This document shows positions 57,930 through 64,000 of a stretch of 64,000 bases of DNA, in pieces (the first letter of the stretch is position 1; every line of letters begins with the position of its first letter). Source of the stretch: Spirosoma sp. 48-14. GTDB taxonomy: Bacteria; Bacteroidota; Bacteroidia; Cytophagales; Spirosomataceae. The stretch is taken from assembly GCF_001898575.1 (NCBI RefSeq), contig NZ_MKUD01000009.1:322422-386421 (forward strand), written 5' to 3'. The notes beneath the pieces were generated by a model. That model was not told the origin of the DNA. It ran no database searches and saw only the letters and a program-made list of their open reading frames with translations. The position numbers were made by a program, and so were the translations under genes.

Positions 57930-59339
57930 ATGAGTACCCCAAAAACGCTGTTCGATAAAGTCTGGGACGCACACGTTATCCGGCATGTCGAAGATGGCCC
58001 CGATGTATTGTTTATCGACCGCCACTTTATTCACGAAGTTACCAGCCCGGTGGCGTTTCTAGGTCTCGAAGGGCGGGGCGCTTCGGTACTGTTTTCCGGA
58101 CGCACCTTCGCTACCGCCGACCACAATACGCCAACCCTAAACCAACACCTGCCCGTTGCCGACCCTCTTTCGGCCAATCAGCTTGCGGCACTGGAACGTA
58201 ACGCAATCAAATACGGCATTTCGCACTGGGGATTAGGCCACGAGAAAAATGGTATAGTACACGTGGTTGGTCCTGAAAATGGCATCACGCTTCCCGGCAT
58301 GACCATCGTTTGTGGCGACTCGCATACATCCACCCACGGCGCGTTCGGAGCCATCGCATTCGGCATCGGTACGTCGGAAGTTGAAATGGTACTGGCCTCG
58401 CAGTGCATTATGCAGCCCAAACCAAAGAAAATGCGGATCAGCGTAAACGGTACGCTCAGCAAAGGGGTATTACCGAAAGACGTTATCCTGTACATCATTT
58501 CGCAAATTTCGGCCAGTGGCGCTACAGGCTATTTTGTCGAATACGCCGGTGATGTATTTGAGAATATGAGCATGGAAGGCCGCATGACGGTCTGCAACAT
58601 GAGTATTGAAATGGGGGCTCGTGGGGGCATGATTGCACCCGACCAGAAAACCCTCGATTACCTGAATGGCCGCGAATTGGCTCCCAAAGGCGAAGCCTGG
58701 GATAAGCTTGTTCCGTACTGGGAATCGCTCAAAACCGATGAAGGTGCCAGCTTCGATATCGACCTTACCTTCGATGCCGCTACTATTGAACCTCAGATTA
58801 CCTACGGTACCAATCCGGGCTTAGGTACGGGCGTTACGCACCAGATTCCAGTAGCCGAAGCCGTTAAAGACGGCGCTGCCAGCTACAAAAAGTCGTTGCA
58901 GTACATGGGCTTCTCCGAAAATGAATCGATGATTGGCAAACCCATCGATTTCGTATTCCTCGGAAGCTGCACCAACGGCCGAATCGAAGATTTCCGGGCA
59001 TTTGCTTCTATCGTAAAAGGTCGGAAGAAAGCCGACAACGTAACGGCCTGGTTAGTGCCTGGTTCGCACATTGTTGAAAAGCAGATTAAAGACGAAGGCA
59101 TCCTGGATATCCTGACCAACGCTGGTTTCCAGCTTCGTCAACCGGGTTGTTCGGCCTGCTTAGCCATGAATGAAGATAAGATTCCGGCAGGCAAATACGC
59201 CGTTTCGACCTCCAACCGCAACTTCGAAGGTCGGCAGGGGCCGGGTGCCAGAACACTACTTGCTAGCCCGCTCGTAGCTGCCGCTGCGGCCGTAACCGGC
59301 GTTGTTACCGATCCAAGAATTTTAATTGATAATGAATAA
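57930..59339 (+). CDS. leuC: 3-isopropylmalate dehydratase large subunit
   Basis: About 469 residues from ATG 57930 ([17 protein letters not shown]); the longer frame starts at a TTG. The aconitase-family Fe-S cysteines are in [13 protein letters not shown] and [36 protein letters not shown] is the conserved active-site stretch. It isomerises 2- to 3-isopropylmalate together with LeuD. First gene of the leucine cluster. Confidence 0.97.
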   Translation: MSTPKTLFDKVWDAHVIRHVEDGPDVLFIDRHFIHEVTSPVAFLGLEGRGASVLFSGRTFATADHNTPTLNQHLPVADPLSANQLAALERNAIKYGISHWGLGHEKNGIVHVVGPENGITLPGMTIVCGDSHTSTHGAFGAIAFGIGTSEVEMVLASQCIMQPKPKKMRISVNGTLSKGVLPKDVILYIISQISASGATGYFVEYAGDVFENMSMEGRMTVCNMSIEMGARGGMIAPDQKTLDYLNGRELAPKGEAWDKLVPYWESLKTDEGASFDIDLTFDAATIEPQITYGTNPGLGTGVTHQIPVAEAVKDGAASYKKSLQYMGFSENESMIGKPIDFVFLGSCTNGRIEDFRAFASIVKGRKKADNVTAWLVPGSHIVEKQIKDEGILDILTNAGFQLRQPGCSACLAMNEDKIPAGKYAVSTSNRNFEGRQGPGARTLLASPLVAAAAAVTGVVTDPRILIDNE

Positions 59340-59424
59340 TGGATAATGGTGCTTAAGCCCAGTCTTTGGCCTAAGACCTGTTCATTTATTACTCATCCAT
59401 TTTGCATTATACATTATCCATTCA
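59331..59424. repeat. Inverted short-repeat element between leuC and leuD
   Basis: The left side is built of repeated AATGAATAATGGATAATG units (59331-59348, overlapping the leuC stop). The right side carries the complementary CATTATACATTATCCATTC (59405-59423). The arms are imperfect copies of a TAATGGA-like unit. It can fold as a hairpin within the operon and looks like a simple-sequence intergenic element. Confidence 0.65.
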
Positions 59425-59429
59425 ATAAA

Positions 59430-60026
59430 ATGGCTTACGACAAATTCACTATACTCCGCAGTACGGCCGTTCCAATGCCGATTGAGAACGTCGATACGGA
59501 TCAGATCATACCAGCTCGCTTCCTGAAAGCTACCGAGCGTAAAGGGTTCGGCGATAACCTCTTCCGCGATTGGCGGTACAATAACGACGATACGCCTAAA
59601 CCCGATTTTGTACTGAATAACCCTACCTATTCCGGTAAAATCCTGGTAGGTGGCAAAAACTTCGGTAGTGGTTCGAGCCGCGAACACGCTGCCTGGGCCA
59701 TTTACGATTACGGTTTCCGTTGTGTGGTATCGAGCTTCTTTGCCGACATTTTCAAAAACAACTGCCTGAACATCGGTATATTACCCGTTACGGTCAGCCC
59801 CGAATTTGCCGACAAGATCTTTGCCGCTATCGAAGCCGATCCGAAAACCGAGCTGGAAGTTAATCTGCCCGAACAAACCATCACGCTGCTATCGACCGGC
59901 GAAAGCGAAAGCTTTGCGATCAACGGTTACAAAAAGCACAACCTCACCAACGGCTACGACGACATCGACTACCTGCTTTCGATGAAGTCCGAAATCGAAA
60001 CCTTCGCCGAAACGAGACCTTTTTAA
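59430..60026 (+). CDS. leuD: 3-isopropylmalate dehydratase small subunit
   Basis: About 198 residues from ATG 59430 ([33 protein letters not shown]); the in-frame upstream codons run through the intergenic repeat. The swivel-domain signature [37 protein letters not shown] is present. It partners with LeuC. It is followed by a long tandem-repeat element, then by the LeuA/CimA-like gene. Confidence 0.97.
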   Translation: MAYDKFTILRSTAVPMPIENVDTDQIIPARFLKATERKGFGDNLFRDWRYNNDDTPKPDFVLNNPTYSGKILVGGKNFGSGSSREHAAWAIYDYGFRCVVSSFFADIFKNNCLNIGILPVTVSPEFADKIFAAIEADPKTELEVNLPEQTITLLSTGESESFAINGYKKHNLTNGYDDIDYLLSMKSEIETFAETRPF

Positions 60027-60150
60027 AGAGCGAAAGAGTGAAAGAGCGAAAGGGTGGTGTTAAGAGAGACCTCTTCCCATATAAGCCACTCTTTCACTCT
60101 TTCACTCTTTCGCTCTTTCGCTCTTTCGCTCTTTCGCTCTTTCGCTCTTT
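60025..60150. repeat. CTCTTTCG tandem repeat with inverted arm between leuD and cimA/leuA2
   Basis: 60089-60150 holds 7.75 tandem copies of an 8-bp unit, CTCTTTCA or CTCTTTCG. 60025-60052 holds the reverse complement of the same unit (AAAGAGCG/AAAGAGTG). The two sides can pair into a long hairpin around the 36-nt middle. A tandem array makes slippage likely, so copy number may vary between strains. Remnants of the unit recur upstream of leuB. Confidence 0.85.
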
Positions 60151-60155
60151 AAAAT

Positions 60156-61676
60156 ATGAAACGTCGTTATATTGAAATCATGGACACGACACTGCGCGAT
60201 GGTGAACAAACCAGCGGGGTGTCGTTTTCTGCGTCCGAAAAATTGGCTTTAGCTCAGTCGCTGTTGACGGAGGTTAAAGTTGACCGCGTTGAAGTAGCCT
60301 CGGCACGGGTATCAGCCGGGGAATTAGAAGCCGTCCAGCAGATTACCCGATGGGCGGCTGGAGCCGGATTGCTCGATAAGGTCGAAGTGCTGACGTTTGT
60401 TGATGGGCAAGCCTCCCTCGACTGGATGCGTGCTTCGGGTGCCAGGGTGATGAATCTGCTTACCAAAGGGTCGATGAATCACCTTACTCACCAGCTTAAG
60501 AAAACGCCTATTGAGCACTTCAACGATATTCAGCAAGTTATCGATCAGGCTCGGCAGTCGGGTCTGGAAGTGAATGTATACCTGGAAGACTGGAGTAATG
60601 GCATGCGAAACTCGCCCGACTATGTACTTCAGTACCTGGATTTTCTGCAAACGCAGCCCATTCGGCGTATTTTGCTGCCCGACACACTGGGCGTATTGAC
60701 CCCTGCCGAAACGTTCACGTTTATCAGTCAGCTTGTCAATCGCTATCCAGCACTTCATTTCGATTTCCACGCCCATAACGACTACGACCTTAGCATTGCC
60801 AACGTGATGGAAGCGATTCGGGCGGGAGCGCATGGCCTACACCTGACCGTAAATGGATTGGGCGAACGCGCTGGAAATGCCCCCATGGCAAGCGCCATTG
60901 CGGTTTTGCGCGATTTCATGCCTGATGTTCGAACGGGTGTGGTCGAAAAATCGCTGTATCAGGTTAGCAAGATCGTTGAAACGTTTTCAGGACTTCGGAT
61001 TCCCGACAATAAGCCTGTAGTTGGCGATAATGTGTTTACCCAGACCGCCGGTATCCATGCCGACGGCGACAAAAAAAATAACCTGTATTTCAATACCTTA
61101 CTCCCCGAACGCTTTGGCCGCAAACGAAGCTACGCCCTCGGAAAAACATCGGGGAAAGCAAATATTGAGAATAACCTCCGTGAGTTAGGTATCCAATTGT
61201 CGGAGAGCGATTTGAAGAAAGTAACCCAGCGGGTTATCGAACTGGGCGATTTGAAAGAGGTCGTTACACGCGAAGACTTGCCGTATGTTATTTCTGACGT
61301 ACTGAACACCAACGCCATTGCCTCACGGGTCGAAATCCTCAACTACGTACTAACGCATTCGAAAGACCTGAAACCATCGGCCACGCTACGTGTGCGGATT
61401 GAAGAAGAACAGTTCGAAGAAAACGCTCAGGGTGATGGACAATATGATGCCTTTATGAACGCCCTGAAGAAGATTTACAGCAAAAAGAAGCTTGTGCTTC
61501 CTTCCCTTACCGACTATGCCGTTCGGATTCCAATGGGTGGGCGTACCGATGCACTCTGCGAAACCATTATAACCTGGAAGCTTAAAAATCGTGAATTCAA
61601 AACACGTGGCCTCGATTCCGACCAAACGGTATCGGCCATTAAAGCCACGCAAAAAATGCTGAATACCCTGGACTAA
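60156..61676 (+). CDS. 2-isopropylmalate/citramalate synthase family enzyme
   Basis: 506 residues. HMG-CoA-lyase-like barrel with DTTLRDGEQTSGVSFSASEK at the start, the metal motif FHAHNDYDLSIAN and NGLGERAGNAP, then the LeuA dimerisation/regulatory domain (LRVRIEEEQFEENAQGDGQYDAFMNALKKIYSK). A second LeuA-type gene begins at 63957, so this one is probably not the main isopropylmalate synthase. An (R)-citramalate synthase (CimA) role, giving 2-oxobutyrate for isoleucine from pyruvate, is plausible but cannot be settled from sequence motifs alone. Confidence 0.88.
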   Translation: MKRRYIEIMDTTLRDGEQTSGVSFSASEKLALAQSLLTEVKVDRVEVASARVSAGELEAVQQITRWAAGAGLLDKVEVLTFVDGQASLDWMRASGARVMNLLTKGSMNHLTHQLKKTPIEHFNDIQQVIDQARQSGLEVNVYLEDWSNGMRNSPDYVLQYLDFLQTQPIRRILLPDTLGVLTPAETFTFISQLVNRYPALHFDFHAHNDYDLSIANVMEAIRAGAHGLHLTVNGLGERAGNAPMASAIAVLRDFMPDVRTGVVEKSLYQVSKIVETFSGLRIPDNKPVVGDNVFTQTAGIHADGDKKNNLYFNTLLPERFGRKRSYALGKTSGKANIENNLRELGIQLSESDLKKVTQRVIELGDLKEVVTREDLPYVISDVLNTNAIASRVEILNYVLTHSKDLKPSATLRVRIEEEQFEENAQGDGQYDAFMNALKKIYSKKKLVLPSLTDYAVRIPMGGRTDALCETIITWKLKNREFKTRGLDSDQTVSAIKATQKMLNTLD

Positions 61677-61787
61677 AGCTGACCGTCAGATAAGGGCAAC
61701 GTCCAACATGGCATTATTGCCAATTCGTTTAATAAATTCGTGTTTTGGCACTGAACACAAACTGTTATCACGTTTCATTCGTCCTTT

Positions 61788-62480
61788 ATGAGTCAGGCAA
61801 AACAGACAGCAGAAAAAGTAGAGTATAATGGGTCAGACAATCTGGCCATCATGAGTCATGCTGTCAATTACAACAGTGGGCTGTATAAGTGGGTGGCCCG
61901 CGACATTCGTCCCGGTGAAGCAGTCCTGGATTTTGGGGCCGGCAATGGCGAATACGCCAACCGTTTTCCGATTGGCAGTGTCGATGCGGCCGAAATCGAC
62001 CCCGACCTGTTGCCGCTAATCAAACAACCCGTTTACACCGATATTCGCCAGCTTCCTAAAAAATACGACCTGATCTATACCATCAATGTGCTCGAACATA
62101 TTGAGCATCATGGCGACATGGTCAAGGAGTTATACGATATACTAAAACCCGGTGGCCGCATTAAGGTCTTCGTACCGGCTCGTCAGGAAATTTTCAGCAA
62201 TATGGACGAGCACGTTGGCCATTACCGTCGTTACGATAAAAAGCTGGTTCGCCAGATTCTCGAAGAGGCCGGTTTCCGCGTCACCGATTGCCGCTACTAC
62301 GACTTCGCCGGTTATTTTATCTCACTGTTGTACAAGTGGCTGGGCAAAGATGGCCGCATCACGAAGGAGTCAGTTGTTTTATATGATCGCGTCATTTTCC
62401 CCGTAAGTCGCTTATTCGACAAACTAACTGTTGGCCAAATTATCGGTAAAAACGTCATTGCCGAGGCTGTGCGGCCTTAA
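61788..62480 (+). CDS. Class I SAM-dependent methyltransferase
   Basis: 230 residues. Methyltransferase motif I is VLDFGAGNGEYANRFP, the following acidic residues are in VDAAEIDPDLLPLI, and motif IV/post-I regions are DLIYTINVLEHIEHHGDMVKELYDILKPGGRIKVFVPA (UbiE/Methyltransf_11 type). The acceptor is unknown. It lies in the middle of the leucine cluster, between cimA/leuA2 and leuB, with 111 bp and 138 bp gaps, and has no evident link to leucine synthesis. Confidence 0.9.
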   Translation: MSQAKQTAEKVEYNGSDNLAIMSHAVNYNSGLYKWVARDIRPGEAVLDFGAGNGEYANRFPIGSVDAAEIDPDLLPLIKQPVYTDIRQLPKKYDLIYTINVLEHIEHHGDMVKELYDILKPGGRIKVFVPARQEIFSNMDEHVGHYRRYDKKLVRQILEEAGFRVTDCRYYDFAGYFISLLYKWLGKDGRITKESVVLYDRVIFPVSRLFDKLTVGQIIGKNVIAEAVRP

Positions 62481-62582
62481 TATTCCATTTCGAAATCAGT
62501 TAACACCCCAAACCAGTACGTTCACAGTTAATTTATACCCGTTAAAAGAGTATTGTGAAAAGCACCGATATACCGCGAGCTA

Positions 62583-62612
62583 GCTCTTTCACGCCTTCGC
62601 TCTTTCATTCTT
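62583..62612. repeat. CTCTTTC repeat remnant upstream of leuB
   Basis: The sequence contains GCTCTTTCACGCCTTCGCTC and a further TTTCATTCTTT, degenerate copies of the 8-bp unit seen at 60089-60150. It ends just before the leuB start at 62619. Confidence 0.6.
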
Positions 62613-62618
62613 TAATCA

Positions 62619-63695
62619 ATGAAAAAACACATCCTTGTAGTCCCCGGTGATGGCATTGGGGCCGAAGTAACCACCGTTGGTAAGCAGGTTCTGGAAACGA
62701 TTGCTCAAAAATTTGGGCACGAATTCACTTACGATGAAGCGTTGATCGGCCACGTTGCTATTGAAGCCACCGGCTCTCCGCTACCCGACGAAACCTTAAC
62801 CAAAATGAAGGCCGCTGATGCCGTTCTGTTTGGTGCCGTAGGCCATCCTAAATACGATAACGATCCATCCGCCAAAGTTCGGCCTGAACAGGGATTGCTC
62901 AACATGCGTAAAGAGTTAGGGCTCTATGCAAATCTACGCCCTATCAAACTGTTCGACGAACTGCTGGACGCATCAAGCATTAAGCCCGAAATCCTGCGGG
63001 GAGCCGATATTCTGTTCTTTCGGGAATTAACAGGGGACGTTTATTTCGGAAAACGCGAACGACTTGATGATGGGAATACGGCCTACGATACCATGATCTA
63101 CAGCAAGTACGAAGTGGAGCGCATTGTTCGGAAAGCCTTCGAAGCCGCTCGCACCCGCAGCAAAAAGCTGTGCTCGGTCGATAAAGCCAATGTGCTCGAA
63201 AGCAGTCGTCTATGGCGTGAAGTTGTACAGGCCCTTGCTCCCGAATACCCAGATGTAACGGTTGAGCACCAGTTTATCGATGCGGCTGCCATGCTGCTTA
63301 TCAAAGATCCCAAGCGGTTCGATGTAGTCGTTACAGGGAATTTGTTTGGCGACATATTGACCGATGAAGCCAGTCAGATAGCTGGTTCGATGGGTATGCT
63401 AGCTTCGGCTTCGGTTGGTGATCTGACGGGCGTTTATGAGCCTATTCACGGATCGGCCCACGATATTACGGGTAAAGGTGTAGCTAACCCCCTGGCATCG
63501 ATTCTTTCGGCAGCGTTATTATTAGATATATCGTTTGGCCTGAAAGATGAAGCTCAGGCCATTATTAATGCCGTAGATGCCGTACTAAAAGCGGGTTATC
63601 GCACACGCGACATTGCCAATAACGACACACCAGCAGACAAAATCCTGGGAACTGACGCTATGGGTGAGCAAATTCTGCAACAGTTAACGGCCTAA
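62619..63695 (+). CDS. leuB: 3-isopropylmalate dehydrogenase
   Basis: 358 residues. NAD-dependent oxidative decarboxylation of 3-isopropylmalate. Conserved segments are VVPGDGIGAEV, the substrate loop LLNMRKELGLYANLRPIK, RELTGDVYFGKRER, and the metal/Asp motif VTGNLFGDILTDEASQIAGSMGMLASAS followed by GVYEPIHGSAHDITGKGVANP. The length is normal. It precedes the attenuated leuA gene by about 260 bp. Confidence 0.97.
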   Translation: MKKHILVVPGDGIGAEVTTVGKQVLETIAQKFGHEFTYDEALIGHVAIEATGSPLPDETLTKMKAADAVLFGAVGHPKYDNDPSAKVRPEQGLLNMRKELGLYANLRPIKLFDELLDASSIKPEILRGADILFFRELTGDVYFGKRERLDDGNTAYDTMIYSKYEVERIVRKAFEAARTRSKKLCSVDKANVLESSRLWREVVQALAPEYPDVTVEHQFIDAAAMLLIKDPKRFDVVVTGNLFGDILTDEASQIAGSMGMLASASVGDLTGVYEPIHGSAHDITGKGVANPLASILSAALLLDISFGLKDEAQAIINAVDAVLKAGYRTRDIANNDTPADKILGTDAMGEQILQQLTA

Positions 63696-63737
63696 AAACG
63701 AGCCTTATCCGATTCATTAAAATTTTTGCCTAGAGTC

Positions 63738-63767
63738 TTGCAGAAATTTTAAAAAGGGCTATTTTTG
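63738..63767 (+). promoter_or_regulatory. leuA leader promoter (TTG - N19 - TATTTTTG)
   Basis: TTG at 63738-63740 and TATTTTTG at 63760-63767, 19 bp apart, match the Bacteroidota -33 and -7 elements. The start of transcription is expected near 63773, within the conserved 30-nt element and 35 nt before the leader-peptide ATG. Confidence 0.65.
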
Positions 63768-63768
63768 T

Positions 63769-63798
63769 AGCGTATTTACGCAATCAGCGAAATTTCGC
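63769..63798 (+). promoter_or_regulatory. Branched-chain regulatory element, leuA copy
   Basis: 30 nt with the perfect palindrome GCGAAATTTCGC at 63787-63798, preceded by the inverted repeat GCGTA-TT-TACGC at 63770-63781. It matches the minus-strand element upstream of ilvD (17600-17629) at 25 of 30 positions with identical spacing. It overlaps the predicted transcription start, so an operator is the simplest reading. Confidence 0.75.
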
Positions 63799-63807
63799 AA
63801 ACTAAAA

Positions 63808-63855
63808 ATGGCTATGTTCTCTACCAACCGACTGCAAAACCTAATCGTTTTCTAA
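63808..63855 (+). CDS. leuA leader peptide MAMFSTNRLQNLIVF
   Basis: A 15-codon reading frame (ATG 63808, stop TAA 63853-63855) that encodes Leu at position 9 and the tandem run Leu-Ile-Val at positions 12-14, the three branched-chain amino acids. It lies between a promoter and an intrinsic terminator upstream of leuA, which is the classic position of an attenuator leader peptide. The A-rich sequence before the ATG suits Bacteroidota translation starts. Short frames occur by chance, but the L-I-V run and the RNA folding described next support it. Confidence 0.8.
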   Translation: MAMFSTNRLQNLIVF

Positions 63856-63857
63856 GA

Positions 63858-63899
63858 GCGGAGAGAAGGATATATTTTACAAAAAAGCCCTTCCTCCGC
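63858..63899 (+). promoter_or_regulatory. Antiterminator of the leuA attenuator
   Basis: GCGGAG (63858-63863) and GAAGG (63865-63869), with one bulged A, can pair with CCTTC (63889-63893) and CTCCGC (63894-63899), giving 11 bp. The right side belongs to the 5' arm and loop of the terminator, so the two structures exclude each other. The left side begins 2 nt after the leader stop codon, so a ribosome finishing the peptide would cover it, while one stalled at the L-I-V codons would not. Confidence 0.75.
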
Positions 63900-63916
63900 A
63901 GGAACGGGCTTTTTTT
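63881..63916 (+). terminator. Intrinsic terminator (attenuator) before leuA
   Basis: AAAAAAGCCCTTCC (63881-63894) pairs with GGAA-C-GGGCTTTTTT through one bulged C, leaving a 6-nt loop (TCCGCA). A T-run closes the structure. It lies 40 bp upstream of the leuA ATG, with a leader peptide in front of it. Confidence 0.88.
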
Positions 63917-63956
63917 ATCGTTAACGAGTCAATACTAATTCAATCAATATCGGACT

Positions 63957-64000
63957 ATGAGCCAACGAGTTTATATTTTCGACACCACCCTGCGCGATGG
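63957..64000 (+). CDS. leuA: 2-isopropylmalate synthase, 5' end (cut by window edge)
   Basis: ATG at 63957 followed by MSQRVYIFDTTLRDG at the window end. FDTTLRDG is the invariant N-terminal motif of LeuA/CimA-type synthases. As the gene has a branched-chain-responsive attenuator and its own promoter, and a second family member lies at 60156, this one is the likely true 2-isopropylmalate synthase. The rest of the gene is outside the window. Confidence 0.85.
   Translation, partial: MSQRVYIFDTTLRD

Noticed and set aside
60089..60150. CTCTTTCG array as a CRISPR array
   Set aside because: The unit is 8 bp with no spacers and no cas genes nearby; it is a simple tandem repeat.
62481..62618. ATTTCGAAAT palindrome downstream of the methyltransferase as a third copy of the ilvD/leuA element
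   Set aside because: Only the short core is similar; the GCG ends and the 17-nt left part are missing.

Overview
This window looks like a chromosomal segment of a Bacteroidota bacterium of the order Cytophagales, most likely Spirosoma or a close relative (inference). The evidence is a full-length SprA type IX secretion translocon gene, a SusC/SusD pair, BNR/YCF48-like, PVC-heme and DUF1080 proteins, LytS-type histidine kinases, promoters of the Bacteroidota type (TTTG / TAnnTTTG) and roughly 50% GC. No rRNA, tRNA, CRISPR array, phage or insertion sequence was recognised.

Layout: 0.06-2.5 kb holds an aldo/keto reductase, then a short-chain dehydrogenase divergent from its likely MerR regulator. 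2.5-10.2 kb is sprA. 10.4-12.3 kb holds a Rossmann/DUF2520 protein and a BNR-repeat protein. 12.3-17.6 kb is a leftward ilvD-ilvB-ilvN-ilvC operon (valine/isoleucine synthesis), divergent from murQ. 18.6-32.3 kb is a sugar-use island: GntR regulator, SusC, SusD, a membrane-anchored c-type cytochrome/sugar-dehydrogenase-like protein, a DUF1080 3-keto-glycoside hydrolase, a double cupin, a TIM-barrel isomerase and a Gfo/Idh/MocA oxidoreductase. Together these suggest an oxidative (3-keto) route for glycoside breakdown. 32.4-44.5 kb is mixed: nitrilase, DUF892 ferritin-like protein, HemJ, a membrane EEP hydrolase, a coiled-coil protein, a two-component system, two tandem LytS-type kinases and small envelope proteins. 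44.9-48.5 kb is a large SdrD/DUF11 surface protein. 48.5-57.7 kb holds an aldehyde dehydrogenase, GNAT, an alpha/beta hydrolase, ilvA, AraC and Crp/Fnr regulators, and an unusual fusion of a PhlG-like hydrolase domain to a berberine-bridge-type FAD oxidase. 57.9-64.0 kb is the leucine cluster leuC-leuD-cimA/leuA2-methyltransferase-leuB, with leuA cut by the window end.

The most interesting signals are regulatory. (1) leuA is preceded by a complete transcription attenuator: a 15-residue leader peptide with a Leu-Ile-Val run, an 11-bp antiterminator that can form only if the ribosome stalls before the stop codon, and an overlapping strong terminator. (2) A 30-nt element with a perfect 12-bp palindrome lies upstream of both leuA and ilvD (25 of 30 positions identical), pointing to joint control of the two branched-chain operons. 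(3) A TTGA-N6-TCAA palindrome sits between a Crp/Fnr gene and the PhlG-FAD fusion gene. (4) Many gene junctions carry long, nearly perfect inverted repeats or short tandem-repeat hairpins.
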